64,000 nt of DNA from Tamaricihabitans halophyticus. GTDB taxonomy: Bacteria; Actinomycetota; Actinomycetes; Mycobacteriales; Pseudonocardiaceae. Shown piece by piece: positions 18,819 to 27,507 of this stretch. Below the pieces are notes generated by a model. That model was given only the letters and a program-made list of their open reading frames with translations. It made no database searches and was not told where the DNA came from. A program made the position numbers and the translations under genes. Each line of letters starts with the position of its first letter. Positions within the stretch are counted from its first letter, which is position 1. The DNA lies in NCBI RefSeq assembly GCF_004340875.1, contig NZ_SLXQ01000001.1:372001-436000 (forward strand), read 5' to 3'.

Positions 18819-19763
18819 ATGCTGCTGCTCATCGCCAGACGGCTGCTGGTGACGATCCCGCTGCTCATTCTCGTCAGCTTCCTGATCTACAGCCTCATCG
18901 CGCTGGTACCCGGAGATCCGGCGGTGACACTGGCCGGCCAGGACCCGACACCGGAACAGATCGCGGCGGCGCGGGAAGAGCTCGGGTTGACCGACCCGTT
19001 CATCGTCCAGTACTGGCACTGGCTGGTTAACGCGGTACAGCTGGACTTTGGCGCCTCGCTGTTCAACAGCGAACCAGTCGCCTCGGCGATCGCTGCACGG
19101 CTGCCCGCGACACTGTCCCTTACCGTGCTCGCCCTGCTGATCGCCATCCTGCTCGGGGTCGCGGCCGGAACCCTGGCCGGGCTGCGCCCCGGCAGCTGGA
19201 TCGACAGGGTGGCAACGTTTTCCGCGAGTGTCGGGGTCGCGGTGCCGTACTTCTGGGTCGGCATGATTCTGGTGCTGCTTTTCGCTATCCAGACCCCGCT
19301 GTTCCCTGCCATCGGCTACGTGCCGATCGGCGACGGGGTACTCACCTGGGCGAGTCACCTGATCCTGCCGGCAACCGCGCTCGCCATCGCGCCAGCCGCG
19401 GTGATCGCCAGACAGACCCGCGCGGCGGTGGCCAACGTGATGACCGAGGACTATGTTCGCACCGCCGAAGCCAAAGGTTTGCCGCGTAGTCGAGTGGTCG
19501 GCAAGCACGCACTGAAAAACGCCGCGCTCCCGGTCGTCACCGTGTTCGGCATCGAAGCGAACCGGTTGATCGGCGGCACCGTCGTCATCGAGCAACTGTT
19601 CGCCATCCCCGGGGTCGGTCAGCTTGCCTTCACCTCGGTCTTCAGCAGGGACATGCCCATGGTGCAGGGCGTGCTGTTGACCACGGCCGTACTGATCCTG
19701 TTGATCAACCTGCTCGTCGACGTCTCCTACGGCTACTTCAACCCGAGGGTCAGGCAGCTATGA
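18819..19763 (+). CDS. ABC-transporter permease, DppB/OppB type
   Basis: A 314-residue inner-membrane permease with about six transmembrane helices. The N terminus reads RRLLVTIPLLILVSFLIYSL and the cytoplasmic EAA loop is TAEAKGLPRSRVVGKHALKN. A typical PGDPAV stretch follows the first helix. It forms the channel with the next gene product. A GGAGG ribosome site precedes ATG 18819. The stop overlaps the next start (ATGA), so the pair is coupled. Confidence 0.95.
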   Translation: MLLLIARRLLVTIPLLILVSFLIYSLIALVPGDPAVTLAGQDPTPEQIAAAREELGLTDPFIVQYWHWLVNAVQLDFGASLFNSEPVASAIAARLPATLSLTVLALLIAILLGVAAGTLAGLRPGSWIDRVATFSASVGVAVPYFWVGMILVLLFAIQTPLFPAIGYVPIGDGVLTWASHLILPATALAIAPAAVIARQTRAAVANVMTEDYVRTAEAKGLPRSRVVGKHALKNAALPVVTVFGIEANRLIGGTVVIEQLFAIPGVGQLAFTSVFSRDMPMVQGVLLTTAVLILLINLLVDVSYGYFNPRVRQL

Positions 19764-20635
19764 GTGATCACGCGATCGAGCATCCACAAGCGCCAGGGTT
19801 GCGCCGGTTCCTGCGCCGCTTCAGGACGAACAGGACGGCGCTGGTTGCCGCCGTGGTGCTGGCGCTCGTCACGATCATCTCGCTATCCGCTCCCTTGCTA
19901 GCGCCCTACTCGCTGCACGAAATCGATGTACCCAACCGGTTGTCCGGTCCCACACCGGAGCACTGGCTTGGCACCGATTCGCTCGGCAGGGACACGCTGA
20001 GCAGGCTGATGTACGCCGGTCAGGTATCCCTGGCGGCGGCCGGCCTCGCGGTGGCCATCGCGATCGTGCTCGGCGTCCCGTTAGGACTCCTTGCCGGTTA
20101 CCGGGGCGGCGTGCTCGACTGGTTGCTCGGGCGGGGCGCTGACGTACTGATGACGTTTCCCGCGGTGGTGCTCGCGATGGCGATTATCGCGGCAACCGGC
20201 CCTGGGCTGACCAATGCGATGATCGCGCTCGGCGTGGTGTACTCGCCGCGCCTGTTCCGCGTGGTGCGCAGCGCGACACTGTCGGTGCGGCAGGAGACCT
20301 ACGTCGAGGCCTCGATCAGTATCGGTACCCCAGCGCTGAGCATCATCGCCCGGCGAATCCTGCCGAACGTGCTCTCGCCACTGCTGGTGCAGATATCCCT
20401 GATGCTCGCCGCGGCGCTGCTGGCGGAGGCGGCGCTGAGCCTGCTCGGTCTCGGTGTGGTGCCGCCGACTCCCAGCTGGGGTGGCCTGCTCGGGGTGGGC
20501 TTCACCGAGATCCGGACAACTCCACTGCTGGTCTGGCTACCGGGCATCGCTATCGCGATCACCACGCTCTCGTTCAACCTCATCGGCGACGGCCTGCGTG
20601 ATGCGCTCGGCAGGGAAACCCGGAAGGGCGACTGA
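19760..20635 (+). CDS. ABC-transporter permease, DppC/OppC type
   Basis: A 291-residue second permease. An N-terminal cytoplasmic stretch and first helix (RTALVAAVVLALVTIISLSAPLLAPY) precede HWLGTDSLGRDTLSRLMYAGQVSL, a signature of DppC-type proteins. The EAA loop is VEASISIGTPALSIIARRILPN. It pairs with the DppB-type permease and overlaps it by 4 nt. The two ATPase genes follow directly. Confidence 0.95.
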   Translation: MSDHAIEHPQAPGLRRFLRRFRTNRTALVAAVVLALVTIISLSAPLLAPYSLHEIDVPNRLSGPTPEHWLGTDSLGRDTLSRLMYAGQVSLAAAGLAVAIAIVLGVPLGLLAGYRGGVLDWLLGRGADVLMTFPAVVLAMAIIAATGPGLTNAMIALGVVYSPRLFRVVRSATLSVRQETYVEASISIGTPALSIIARRILPNVLSPLLVQISLMLAAALLAEAALSLLGLGVVPPTPSWGGLLGVGFTEIRTTPLLVWLPGIAIAITTLSFNLIGDGLRDALGRETRKGD

Positions 20636-20636
20636 T

Positions 20637-21665
20637 ATGCGTACTGGGCAACCGAACCAGCCAACCGGGGGAACCGCCAGCGAGCTGCTACGGATCAGCG
20701 AACTCCGGGTCGATTTCGCCACCGAACATGGCTGGGCCAATGTGCTCGGCGGCGTGTCGCTGGATATTCACGACGGTGAGATCGTCGGGCTGGTCGGCGA
20801 ATCCGGTTCAGGTAAAACGGTGACCGGATTGTCGATCCTCGGTCTGGTACCGAGCCCGCCCGGTCGCACGTCGGGTGGCCATATCTGGCTGCACGACGAG
20901 GACCTGACCGAAGTCGCCGAACCAAGGCTGCGGCAGATCCGCGGCAACGAGATCTCCATGATCTTCCAAGAGCCCATGACGAGCCTGAACCCGGCTTTTA
21001 CCGTTGGCGACCAGATCTCCGAGACCTTTCGACGACATCGTCGAGCCAGCCGCAAGCAGGGCACCCAACGGGCGGTCGAGGTCCTTGATCTGGTCGGGAT
21101 TCCGAATGCGGCGACGCGAGTCCACGCGTACCCACACGAGTTCTCCGGCGGGATGCGCCAGCGGGCGATGATCGCCATGGCGTTGTGCTGTGACCCCCGG
21201 TTGATCATCGCGGATGAACCGACAACGGCGCTGGATGTGACCGTGCAGTCGCAGATCCTCGATCTGCTCCGTTCGATGCGCGCCGAGATCGGCACCGGCA
21301 TCCTGTTCATCACCCACGACCTCGGCGTGGTTGCCGAACTCTGCGACCGCGTCGTGGTGATGTACGGCGGCGAGGTGGTGGAAACCGCGCCCGTCCACGA
21401 CCTGTTCCAACTACCGCGCCATCCCTACACCGAGGGCCTGCTTTCCGCCATGCCGCAGTTGGGCTCGCGTACCGCGAAGCTGGCTTCCATTCCTGGCCAC
21501 ACGCCCGAGCCATGGGCGATGCCGAACGGCTGCCGGTTCGGTCCACGGTGTACCTATCACCAGGAGTCCTGTTCCGAGAGCCCGGTCGCGCTCGAGTCAG
21601 CCGGTACCGAGCGCCAGGCACGCTGCGCGCGACTCGCCGAACTCAACCTACGAGGTGCGTCATGA
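20637..21665 (+). CDS. ABC-transporter ATPase, DppD/OppD type
   Basis: A 342-residue ATPase. Walker A is GESGSGKT, the signature is FSGGMRQRAMIAMAL, and Walker B is LIIADEPTTALD. The C-terminal oligopeptide-ATPase domain is Cys-containing (GCRFGPRCTYHQESC), as in Fe-S-type members of this family. ATG 20637 lies 1 nt after the permease stop, preceded by GGAAGGG. An in-frame upstream start would lie within the permease gene. Its stop overlaps the next start (ATGA). Confidence 0.95.
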   Translation: MRTGQPNQPTGGTASELLRISELRVDFATEHGWANVLGGVSLDIHDGEIVGLVGESGSGKTVTGLSILGLVPSPPGRTSGGHIWLHDEDLTEVAEPRLRQIRGNEISMIFQEPMTSLNPAFTVGDQISETFRRHRRASRKQGTQRAVEVLDLVGIPNAATRVHAYPHEFSGGMRQRAMIAMALCCDPRLIIADEPTTALDVTVQSQILDLLRSMRAEIGTGILFITHDLGVVAELCDRVVVMYGGEVVETAPVHDLFQLPRHPYTEGLLSAMPQLGSRTAKLASIPGHTPEPWAMPNGCRFGPRCTYHQESCSESPVALESAGTERQARCARLAELNLRGAS

Positions 21666-22705
21666 CCGCTTCGGACACTGACCCGCTGGTTCGGGTGCGC
21701 GGGCTGAACGTGACCTTTGCGCAGAAACGGTTACTCGGCCCGACCCGCTCGGTGCGTGCCGTGCACGATATCGACTTCGATATCGGCAGAGGCGAAACGC
21801 TTGGCCTGGTCGGCGAATCCGGATCCGGTAAGTCCACGACCGGGCGGGCGTTACTGCGCCTGGTCCCTGTCGAATCCGGCAGCGTCCAGTTGGCGGGGCA
21901 GGAACTCACCAAACTGCGCGGCGGCGAGCTACGCAAGCTCCGTGCCGCGATGCAGATGGTGTTTCAGGATCCGTACTCCTCGCTCGACCCATCGACCACG
22001 GTTGGGGCAAGCATTACCGAGCCGTTCCGGGTACACCAGGGTCTTTCGCGTAACCAGGCGTGGCCACGCGTGCTCGAACTCCTGGAGCTTGTCGGCCTGC
22101 CGGCGAGCCATGCGAACCGCTACCCCTACGAGTTCTCCGGCGGGCAACGCCAGCGCATCGCGATCGCCAGAGCACTGGCCCTGCACCCGAAACTGATCGT
22201 CTGTGACGAGGCGGTGTCCGCGCTCGATGTCTCCACGCAGAATCAGGTGATCAACCTGCTCGAGGAGCTGCGTGCCGAGTTCGAACTGTCCTATCTGTTC
22301 ATCGCACACGATCTCGCCGTGGTCCGGCATATCGCGCATCGTGTCGCGGTGATGTATCTGGGCAGGTTGGTGGAAGTTGGTCCAGCGGAACGCGTTTACG
22401 AGCGACCGGCGCACCCGTACACCGAGGCGCTGCTTTCCGCGATTCCGGTACCCAACCCACAGCGGGCCGGCGAGCGGGAACGGATCGTGCTGCATGGCGA
22501 TCTGCCCGATCCAGCGGACCCGCCAGCTGGCTGTCCCTTCCAGAACCGGTGCGGCTATGCGATGGACATCTGCCGGGAGTCAATGCCCCCGATGACCGAG
22601 GTCGCCGACGGCGGCACCGTGGCGTGCCATTTGCAGACGACCGGGCCACGGTTGGCTGGTGCCGTGCTAAGGGATGCCAACCTCTCGGTGGGGAGTGGCC
22701 AATGA
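21662..22705 (+). CDS. ABC-transporter ATPase, DppF/OppF type
   Basis: A 347-residue partner ATPase. Walker A is GESGSGKS, the Q-loop region is MQMVFQDPYSSLDP, the signature is FSGGQRQRIAIARAL, and Walker B is LIVCDEAVSALD. The C terminus again has the four-Cys oligopeptide-ATPase motif (GCPFQNRCGYAMDIC). With the preceding ATPase it powers the importer. Overlaps at both ends (ATGA) tie it to the DppD-type gene and to the CoA-transferase gene. Confidence 0.95.
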   Translation: MTASDTDPLVRVRGLNVTFAQKRLLGPTRSVRAVHDIDFDIGRGETLGLVGESGSGKSTTGRALLRLVPVESGSVQLAGQELTKLRGGELRKLRAAMQMVFQDPYSSLDPSTTVGASITEPFRVHQGLSRNQAWPRVLELLELVGLPASHANRYPYEFSGGQRQRIAIARALALHPKLIVCDEAVSALDVSTQNQVINLLEELRAEFELSYLFIAHDLAVVRHIAHRVAVMYLGRLVEVGPAERVYERPAHPYTEALLSAIPVPNPQRAGERERIVLHGDLPDPADPPAGCPFQNRCGYAMDICRESMPPMTEVADGGTVACHLQTTGPRLAGAVLRDANLSVGSGQ

Positions 22706-23967
22706 GTGGACCGTTCGCCGGGATCACCGTCGTCGAATTTGGACAGTTCGTGGTGGTGCCGTTCTGCGCTCAGCTACTCGCCGACGGCGGGGCGCGGGTA
22801 ATCAAGGTCGAGCCGCCACAAGGGGATGGCTATCGCGGCTGGCCGGATCCGCTCGCCCCTGGCCTGACCCGACAGTTTCTGATCAAGAACCGTGGTAAGG
22901 AAAGTATCGCGGTCAATCTTGGACACTCCGGGGCAAGCGAGGTAGTGGATGCGCTGATCAGCTCCGCCGATGTGGTGCTCGCGAATCTGAGCCCCGCGGC
23001 GATGGTTCGCCACGGCCTTGACTACCCGAGAATCGCGAAGATCAACCCGAGGATCGTTTACGGCACGGTCAGCGCCTACGGCGCCATAGGACCGGAGGCG
23101 GGCAGGGCGGGTATGGATGTGGTGGTGCAGGCGCGCTCCGGTCTGGTGTCCTCGCTTGGCGCCGAACGCGCGGGCGTACCACTACACAGCGAGGTACAGG
23201 TCGCCGACTATGCGGCGGCGATGCTGCTCTACGGCGGAATCAGCTCGGCACTGTTCGCGCGGACGCACACCGGCAAGGGGCAGCAGGTGGAGGTATCACT
23301 GCTCGGCGGCGCCCTCGCGGTGCAGAACAACGCGCTCGGTCATGCGAGCGATCGAGACCAGTGGCGGACCGAGTTCGTCACCAACCACCTTCCCCGGCTC
23401 CGTGGTGCCGGTGCGGACAAGGACGAGATCGGCGCCGCACGCAACCAGCTACGCCCTGACCCGCCTGGACATACCGCGCATTACCGGGTTTTCCGTACCA
23501 GCGACGGATATCTCGCGATCGGCGCGGGCAGCCTACCCGCCCGTCGCCGGTTGGTCGAAGCGATGGGGCTGGCAGCAGAACTCGGCACCGGCGATCCGGC
23601 TGAGCTCGGCCAGCAGCTGGACACCGCACTGCGGCAAAACACCTCGCGGCACTGGGTCAATCTGCTCATCGACTACGACGTGCCAGTCGCCGAAGTCCGG
23701 CATATCGACGAGTTGCTCTTCGACGAGCACGCGCGGGCCGAAGGGCTGATCGTCGACTACGAGCACCCCGCGGCAGGTAGCTATCGCGGCCTTGGCCCAC
23801 CGATTCGACTCAGCGATACGCCGATGACAACGTCGAAACCCGCCCCATCGTTCGCGGCCGACACCTTGAACCTACTTGCCGAGCTGGGGTTTCCGGCCGC
23901 GAAACGCGACTCTCTTTGCACTGAAGGGGTTGTCGTGGACGGCTCCTCGGCACCGTTTCCCGACTGA
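22702..23967 (+). CDS. Class III CoA transferase (CaiB/BaiF family)
   Basis: A 421-residue CoA transferase. The family N terminus reads FAGITVVEFGQFVVVPFCAQLLADGGARVIKVE. The catalytic Asp is Asp139 in GMDVVVQARSGL, which forms the acyl-aspartyl anhydride. These enzymes move CoA between a CoA ester and a free acid, or act on carnitine, oxalate, bile acids or alpha-methylacyl-CoA (racemase branch). Translational coupling to the importer ATPase by an ATGA overlap suggests the acceptor is the imported acid. The operon also has an ATP-dependent ligase, so there are two routes to a CoA ester. Confidence 0.93.
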   Translation: MSGPFAGITVVEFGQFVVVPFCAQLLADGGARVIKVEPPQGDGYRGWPDPLAPGLTRQFLIKNRGKESIAVNLGHSGASEVVDALISSADVVLANLSPAAMVRHGLDYPRIAKINPRIVYGTVSAYGAIGPEAGRAGMDVVVQARSGLVSSLGAERAGVPLHSEVQVADYAAAMLLYGGISSALFARTHTGKGQQVEVSLLGGALAVQNNALGHASDRDQWRTEFVTNHLPRLRGAGADKDEIGAARNQLRPDPPGHTAHYRVFRTSDGYLAIGAGSLPARRRLVEAMGLAAELGTGDPAELGQQLDTALRQNTSRHWVNLLIDYDVPVAEVRHIDELLFDEHARAEGLIVDYEHPAAGSYRGLGPPIRLSDTPMTTSKPAPSFAADTLNLLAELGFPAAKRDSLCTEGVVVDGSSAPFPD

Positions 23968-23980
23968 TCAAGGACCGCAG

Positions 23981-25114
23981 ATGCGCTTTGCTACCACCGT
24001 TCTGACGCCAGCCGAACTCGAACTACGCGCTCAAGTACGGGACTTTCTCCGTACCGAACTGCCACCGGAACACAAGCCAGGGCTCGGTATGGCGGCCGAG
24101 CACGACCCGGAGTTCTCTTGCAAACTCGCGGCGGCCGGCTGGGTCGGTATGGCCATACCGCCGAAGTACGGCGGCAGGGGACGCTCCGTCGTCGACCGGT
24201 TCATCGTCACCGAGGAACTGCTCTCCGCCGGTGCGCCGATCGGCGCGCATTTCGTCGCAGACCGGCAGACCGCGCCGGTACTGCTGCGCTACGGAAGCGA
24301 AGCGCAGCGCGAATACTTTCTTCCCCGCATCTGCGCGGGGGAATGCTGGTTCTCCCTTGGTATGTCCGAACCGGATTCCGGCTCGGACCTCGCCTCGGTG
24401 CGCACCACTGCCCGACAAGTCGATGGCGGCTGGCTGGTCAACGGGACCAAGGTCTGGACGAGCGGGGCGCATAAGAACCACTACTTCGCCGTGCTGTGCC
24501 GCACTTCCCCCGCCGATGGCGACCGCCACGAAGGACTCAGCCAGCTCATCGTGGATCTGTCCGCCGCGGGGGTGCGCATCTCGCCGATTCACTTCCTCAA
24601 CGGTGCGCACCATTTCAACGAGGTGTCCCTGACAGATGTGTTCGTCCCGGACGGTATGGTGCTCGGCCAGCTTGGCTCGGGATGGCAACAGGTGACCTCC
24701 GAGTTGTCCTATGAGCGGGCGGGACCCGATCGGTTCCTCAGCGTCTTCACCACATTCCGGCACTACCTCGCCGAGCTGGCGCAACCACCCAGCCCGCAGG
24801 CAGCCCGTGCGATCGGTTCGCTCGCCGCGCAGTTCTGGACGATCCGGCAACTGTCCTTATCGGTCGCAAGAGCGCTGGACGAAGGGCGCGCCATGCGCGC
24901 GGAACCCGCACTGGTCAAGGATATCGGCACCAGATTCGAGCAGCGGGCAATCGAACTGCTGCGGTCGGTGGCCGAAACCGAGCTTGATCCGGAAAGCGAC
25001 TCGATGTTCGCACGGCTACTCGCCGAGGCGGTACTGACCGGGCCGAGTTTCACACTGCGCGGTGGCACTACGGAGATCCTCCGTTCCGTTGCGAGGAAAG
25101 GACTTCGCGGATGA
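23981..25114 (+). CDS. Acyl-CoA dehydrogenase, probable large partner of a heteromeric enzyme
   Basis: A 377-residue flavoprotein that oxidises an acyl-CoA to the 2-enoyl-CoA. The FAD/substrate segment is FSLGMSEPDSGSDLASVRTTAR (the first residue is near 124), and the C-terminal FAD motif is LRGGTTEILRS. The usual MCAD base position reads RGGTTE with Gly for Glu. A Glu in SYERAGP (Glu245) matches the alternative base position of isovaleryl-CoA dehydrogenase-like enzymes. The next gene encodes a second, divergent family member overlapping by 4 nt. Such adjacent pairs form alpha2beta2 enzymes in actinobacterial steroid side-chain degradation (FadE/ChsE type). Confidence 0.93.
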   Translation: MRFATTVLTPAELELRAQVRDFLRTELPPEHKPGLGMAAEHDPEFSCKLAAAGWVGMAIPPKYGGRGRSVVDRFIVTEELLSAGAPIGAHFVADRQTAPVLLRYGSEAQREYFLPRICAGECWFSLGMSEPDSGSDLASVRTTARQVDGGWLVNGTKVWTSGAHKNHYFAVLCRTSPADGDRHEGLSQLIVDLSAAGVRISPIHFLNGAHHFNEVSLTDVFVPDGMVLGQLGSGWQQVTSELSYERAGPDRFLSVFTTFRHYLAELAQPPSPQAARAIGSLAAQFWTIRQLSLSVARALDEGRAMRAEPALVKDIGTRFEQRAIELLRSVAETELDPESDSMFARLLAEAVLTGPSFTLRGGTTEILRSVARKGLRG

Positions 25115-26187
25115 GCGAGCATCGTGGTTCCATTGCCGAAGCGGTAGCCGGCATAATTGGCGAGCTATCCGGCCCGGAAGCGGTACGGCTGGCCGAACCG
25201 CACGGCTGGAACGAGCCAGCCTGGCGCGCGCTTGCCGAGGCGGCGTTCACCACGGTCGCCGTGCCGGAGGAACACGGCGGTTCGGGCGGCGACATCGCTG
25301 ATGCCTGCGAGGTGCTCACCGCGGTCGGCAGGTTCGCCGCCGCCGTCCCGGTTGCCGAGAACTGCTTGCTCGCCGGCTGGGCACTTTCCTCCGCCGGGCT
25401 AGCCCTGCCGGGTGGTCCGGTCACCATGGCGGTCGGGCATCCCGCGGATACCGCCGTGCTGCGTGGGAATACCGCTTCCTGGCGGCTGAACGCGCGGCTG
25501 CACCGGGTTCCGTGGGCACGCCAGGCCACGCATATCGCGTTACTCGCGGACCTCGAGGAAGTCCCGCATGTGGTGCTGGTTCCTCACGCTGACGCGGAAA
25601 TCCAACCCGGCAGCAACCTGGCCGGCGAGGCGCGGGACGGTGTCGTCGTGGACGCGGTGGTACCGCACGCTGTCCCCGCGCCCGCTGGGATCGATACCGG
25701 AACGCTTCGCCTGCGCGGAGCGCTCGGCAGGGCCGCCGCGATGTCCGGCGCGCTGGCCAGAATCAACGAACTCACTCTGGCATACACCGGAACTCGCCAG
25801 CAGTTCGGCCGCACGATCGACCGGTTCCAAGCGGTGCAACGACATATCGTGCGGATCGCGGAACACGCGAACGCCGCGGCGATCGCCGTGGAAGCCGCCG
25901 CGGCCAACGCTCGCCCCCTGCCCGATGTTTTCGACGTGGCCGCCGCCAAGATCGTGTGTGGTGAGGCAAGCGGTATCGTCGCGGCCGCGGCACACCAGGC
26001 ACATGGCGCGATCGGCATGACCAAAGAGTACGAACTCGGCCAGCTCACCCGCCGGCTGTGGTCCTGGCGTGACGAGTTCGGCACCGAGGCACTGTGGTCG
26101 GAACTGCTCGGCGAACAGCTCGCCGCGGCCGGTGCCGCGGCGCTTTGGCCCCGGATCAGCACCGGCCGGGTAGTCGGGAACGAGTAG
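25111..26187 (+). CDS. Acyl-CoA dehydrogenase-like partner subunit
   Basis: A 358-residue family member, shorter and more divergent than its neighbour. The N-terminal half lacks the SEPxxGSD-type FAD segment. The C-terminal half keeps the helical bundle and the motif HQAHGAIGMTKEYELGQLTRRL, which in heteromeric enzymes supplies part of the FAD pocket to the other subunit. No base glutamate is evident. Together with the ATGA overlap this fits a structural or FAD-completing beta subunit. Confidence 0.88.
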   Translation: MSEHRGSIAEAVAGIIGELSGPEAVRLAEPHGWNEPAWRALAEAAFTTVAVPEEHGGSGGDIADACEVLTAVGRFAAAVPVAENCLLAGWALSSAGLALPGGPVTMAVGHPADTAVLRGNTASWRLNARLHRVPWARQATHIALLADLEEVPHVVLVPHADAEIQPGSNLAGEARDGVVVDAVVPHAVPAPAGIDTGTLRLRGALGRAAAMSGALARINELTLAYTGTRQQFGRTIDRFQAVQRHIVRIAEHANAAAIAVEAAAANARPLPDVFDVAAAKIVCGEASGIVAAAAHQAHGAIGMTKEYELGQLTRRLWSWRDEFGTEALWSELLGEQLAAAGAAALWPRISTGRVVGNE

Positions 26188-26198
26188 AGGAGACACAG

Positions 26199-26984
26199 TT
26201 GACGACCGGGAGTGGACTAACCGTCGAGGTACGGGATCGGATCGCGCGGATCCAGCTGGACCGGCCCGCTCGGCTGAACGCCATCGACTCAACCACCATG
26301 CGGGATCTCGTCCAGGCATTCGACTCGCTCGGCAGGGACGAATCGGTTTGGGCGATCCTGCTGACCGGTGCCGGGGACCGCGCGTTCTCCTCGGGAATCG
26401 ACCTACACGAGGTGAACGAGGAGAACCAAGCCGAGCGGTTGGCCGCCATGCCGATGGGCGGCGTGCAGCGCAATATGTTCGAGGTCGTGCTGGAATGCCC
26501 GAAGCCGGTGGTTGCCGGGATCAACGGGGTTGCCGCGGGAGCCGGCTGCGAGCTGGCGCTGGCCGCGGACGTGCGGATCGCGGCGGAGCACGCCCGGATC
26601 GGACTACCCGAGGCAAAACGCGGAATGGGCGCGAACTTCGGCTGCCAGCTGCTACCCCGGTTGATCCCGAGGGGACTCGCCTTCGAAATGCTCTACACCG
26701 GTGAACTGATCAGTGCCGAGCAGGCACTCCACTGGGGACTGTTGAACCGGGTGGTGCCAAGCGAATCGCTTACCGAGGAAGCCCTGGCCATGTGCGAGCG
26801 GATTGTCGCGAACGCCCCGATCACGGTGCAGCGGTACAAGGCGATGATCTCGAAGGGTGGCGAGCTGCCGATCGCCTCGGCGTTGCGGCTCAACGTCGGC
26901 CCGAACCCGTACACCAGCGCGGACCGCGCCGAGGGAGTCGCCGCGTTCGTGGAGAAACGCCAACCACGCTGGCAGGGACGCTGA
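26199..26984 (+). CDS. Enoyl-CoA hydratase (crotonase), canonical
   Basis: A 261-residue crotonase. Oxyanion-hole segments are RAFSSGIDLHE and AGINGVAAGAGCELALAADV. Both catalytic glutamates are present: one in IGLPEAKRGM (Glu144-like) and one in LAFEMLYTG (Glu164-like). It should hydrate the enoyl-CoA made by the two dehydrogenases. Start TTG 26199 is 7 nt after AGAGGAG and starts the family N terminus. Earlier in-frame starts lie inside the preceding gene. 11 nt separate it from the dehydrogenase gene. Confidence 0.92.
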   Translation: MTTGSGLTVEVRDRIARIQLDRPARLNAIDSTTMRDLVQAFDSLGRDESVWAILLTGAGDRAFSSGIDLHEVNEENQAERLAAMPMGGVQRNMFEVVLECPKPVVAGINGVAAGAGCELALAADVRIAAEHARIGLPEAKRGMGANFGCQLLPRLIPRGLAFEMLYTGELISAEQALHWGLLNRVVPSESLTEEALAMCERIVANAPITVQRYKAMISKGGELPIASALRLNVGPNPYTSADRAEGVAAFVEKRQPRWQGR

Positions 26985-27014
26985 CCGACACGGAATAGCC
27001 AAGGAAGGTGGCGG

Positions 27015-27419
27015 TTGACCAGGCAACGTGTCGAGGAGTATTTCGCGGCGTGTACCCGCGGCGATCCGGCCGCCGTGCGAGCCCAGTTCCAGCCCGATGC
27101 GGTCGTCTACGACCTCAACCACGCTCCGGTGTGGGGCGCCGAGGCGATCGGTGAGTTCTACGCTCGGGTCTGGGCACGCTGGGACGGTGCCAGCTGGGAA
27201 GTGAACACCTTCGTCGCGCAGGAAGACGTCGCCGCTGCGGAGTGGACGATGCGGGGCGTCAGCTCTGGCACCCCTTTCGTCGTCCGCGGATCCGAACACT
27301 ACGAGTTCCAGGACGGTCTGATCAGCCAGATCCGCCAGTACTGGCACTACGACCGGATCGATCCGGGAATCGGCCTGCGGGACTATCCCTATGCGACCGA
27401 TGAACGCTTCGCGCCTTAG
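27015..27419 (+). CDS. NTF2-like / SnoaL-like protein
   Basis: A 134-residue single-domain protein of the NTF2-like cone fold: VEEYFAACTRGDPAAVRAQFQPDAVVYD at the N terminus and GSEHYEFQDGLISQIRQYWHYD at the C terminus. Members include polyketide cyclases, ketosteroid isomerase and hydratases (such as the MaoC-independent steroid hydratases), but many are uncharacterised. As last gene of the catabolic run, a role as an isomerase or hydratase on a cyclic intermediate is possible but unproven. Start TTG 27015 follows AAGGAAGG. Confidence 0.85.
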   Translation: MTRQRVEEYFAACTRGDPAAVRAQFQPDAVVYDLNHAPVWGAEAIGEFYARVWARWDGASWEVNTFVAQEDVAAAEWTMRGVSSGTPFVVRGSEHYEFQDGLISQIRQYWHYDRIDPGIGLRDYPYATDERFAP

Positions 27420-27507
27420 CCACTGAATCCCCGAATCCCGGCTACGCTGTACTCGTCGGCGCACGGCGATCGGATCGTCGACGCACGGCAGCGGAGAGGA
27501 GTCGAGG

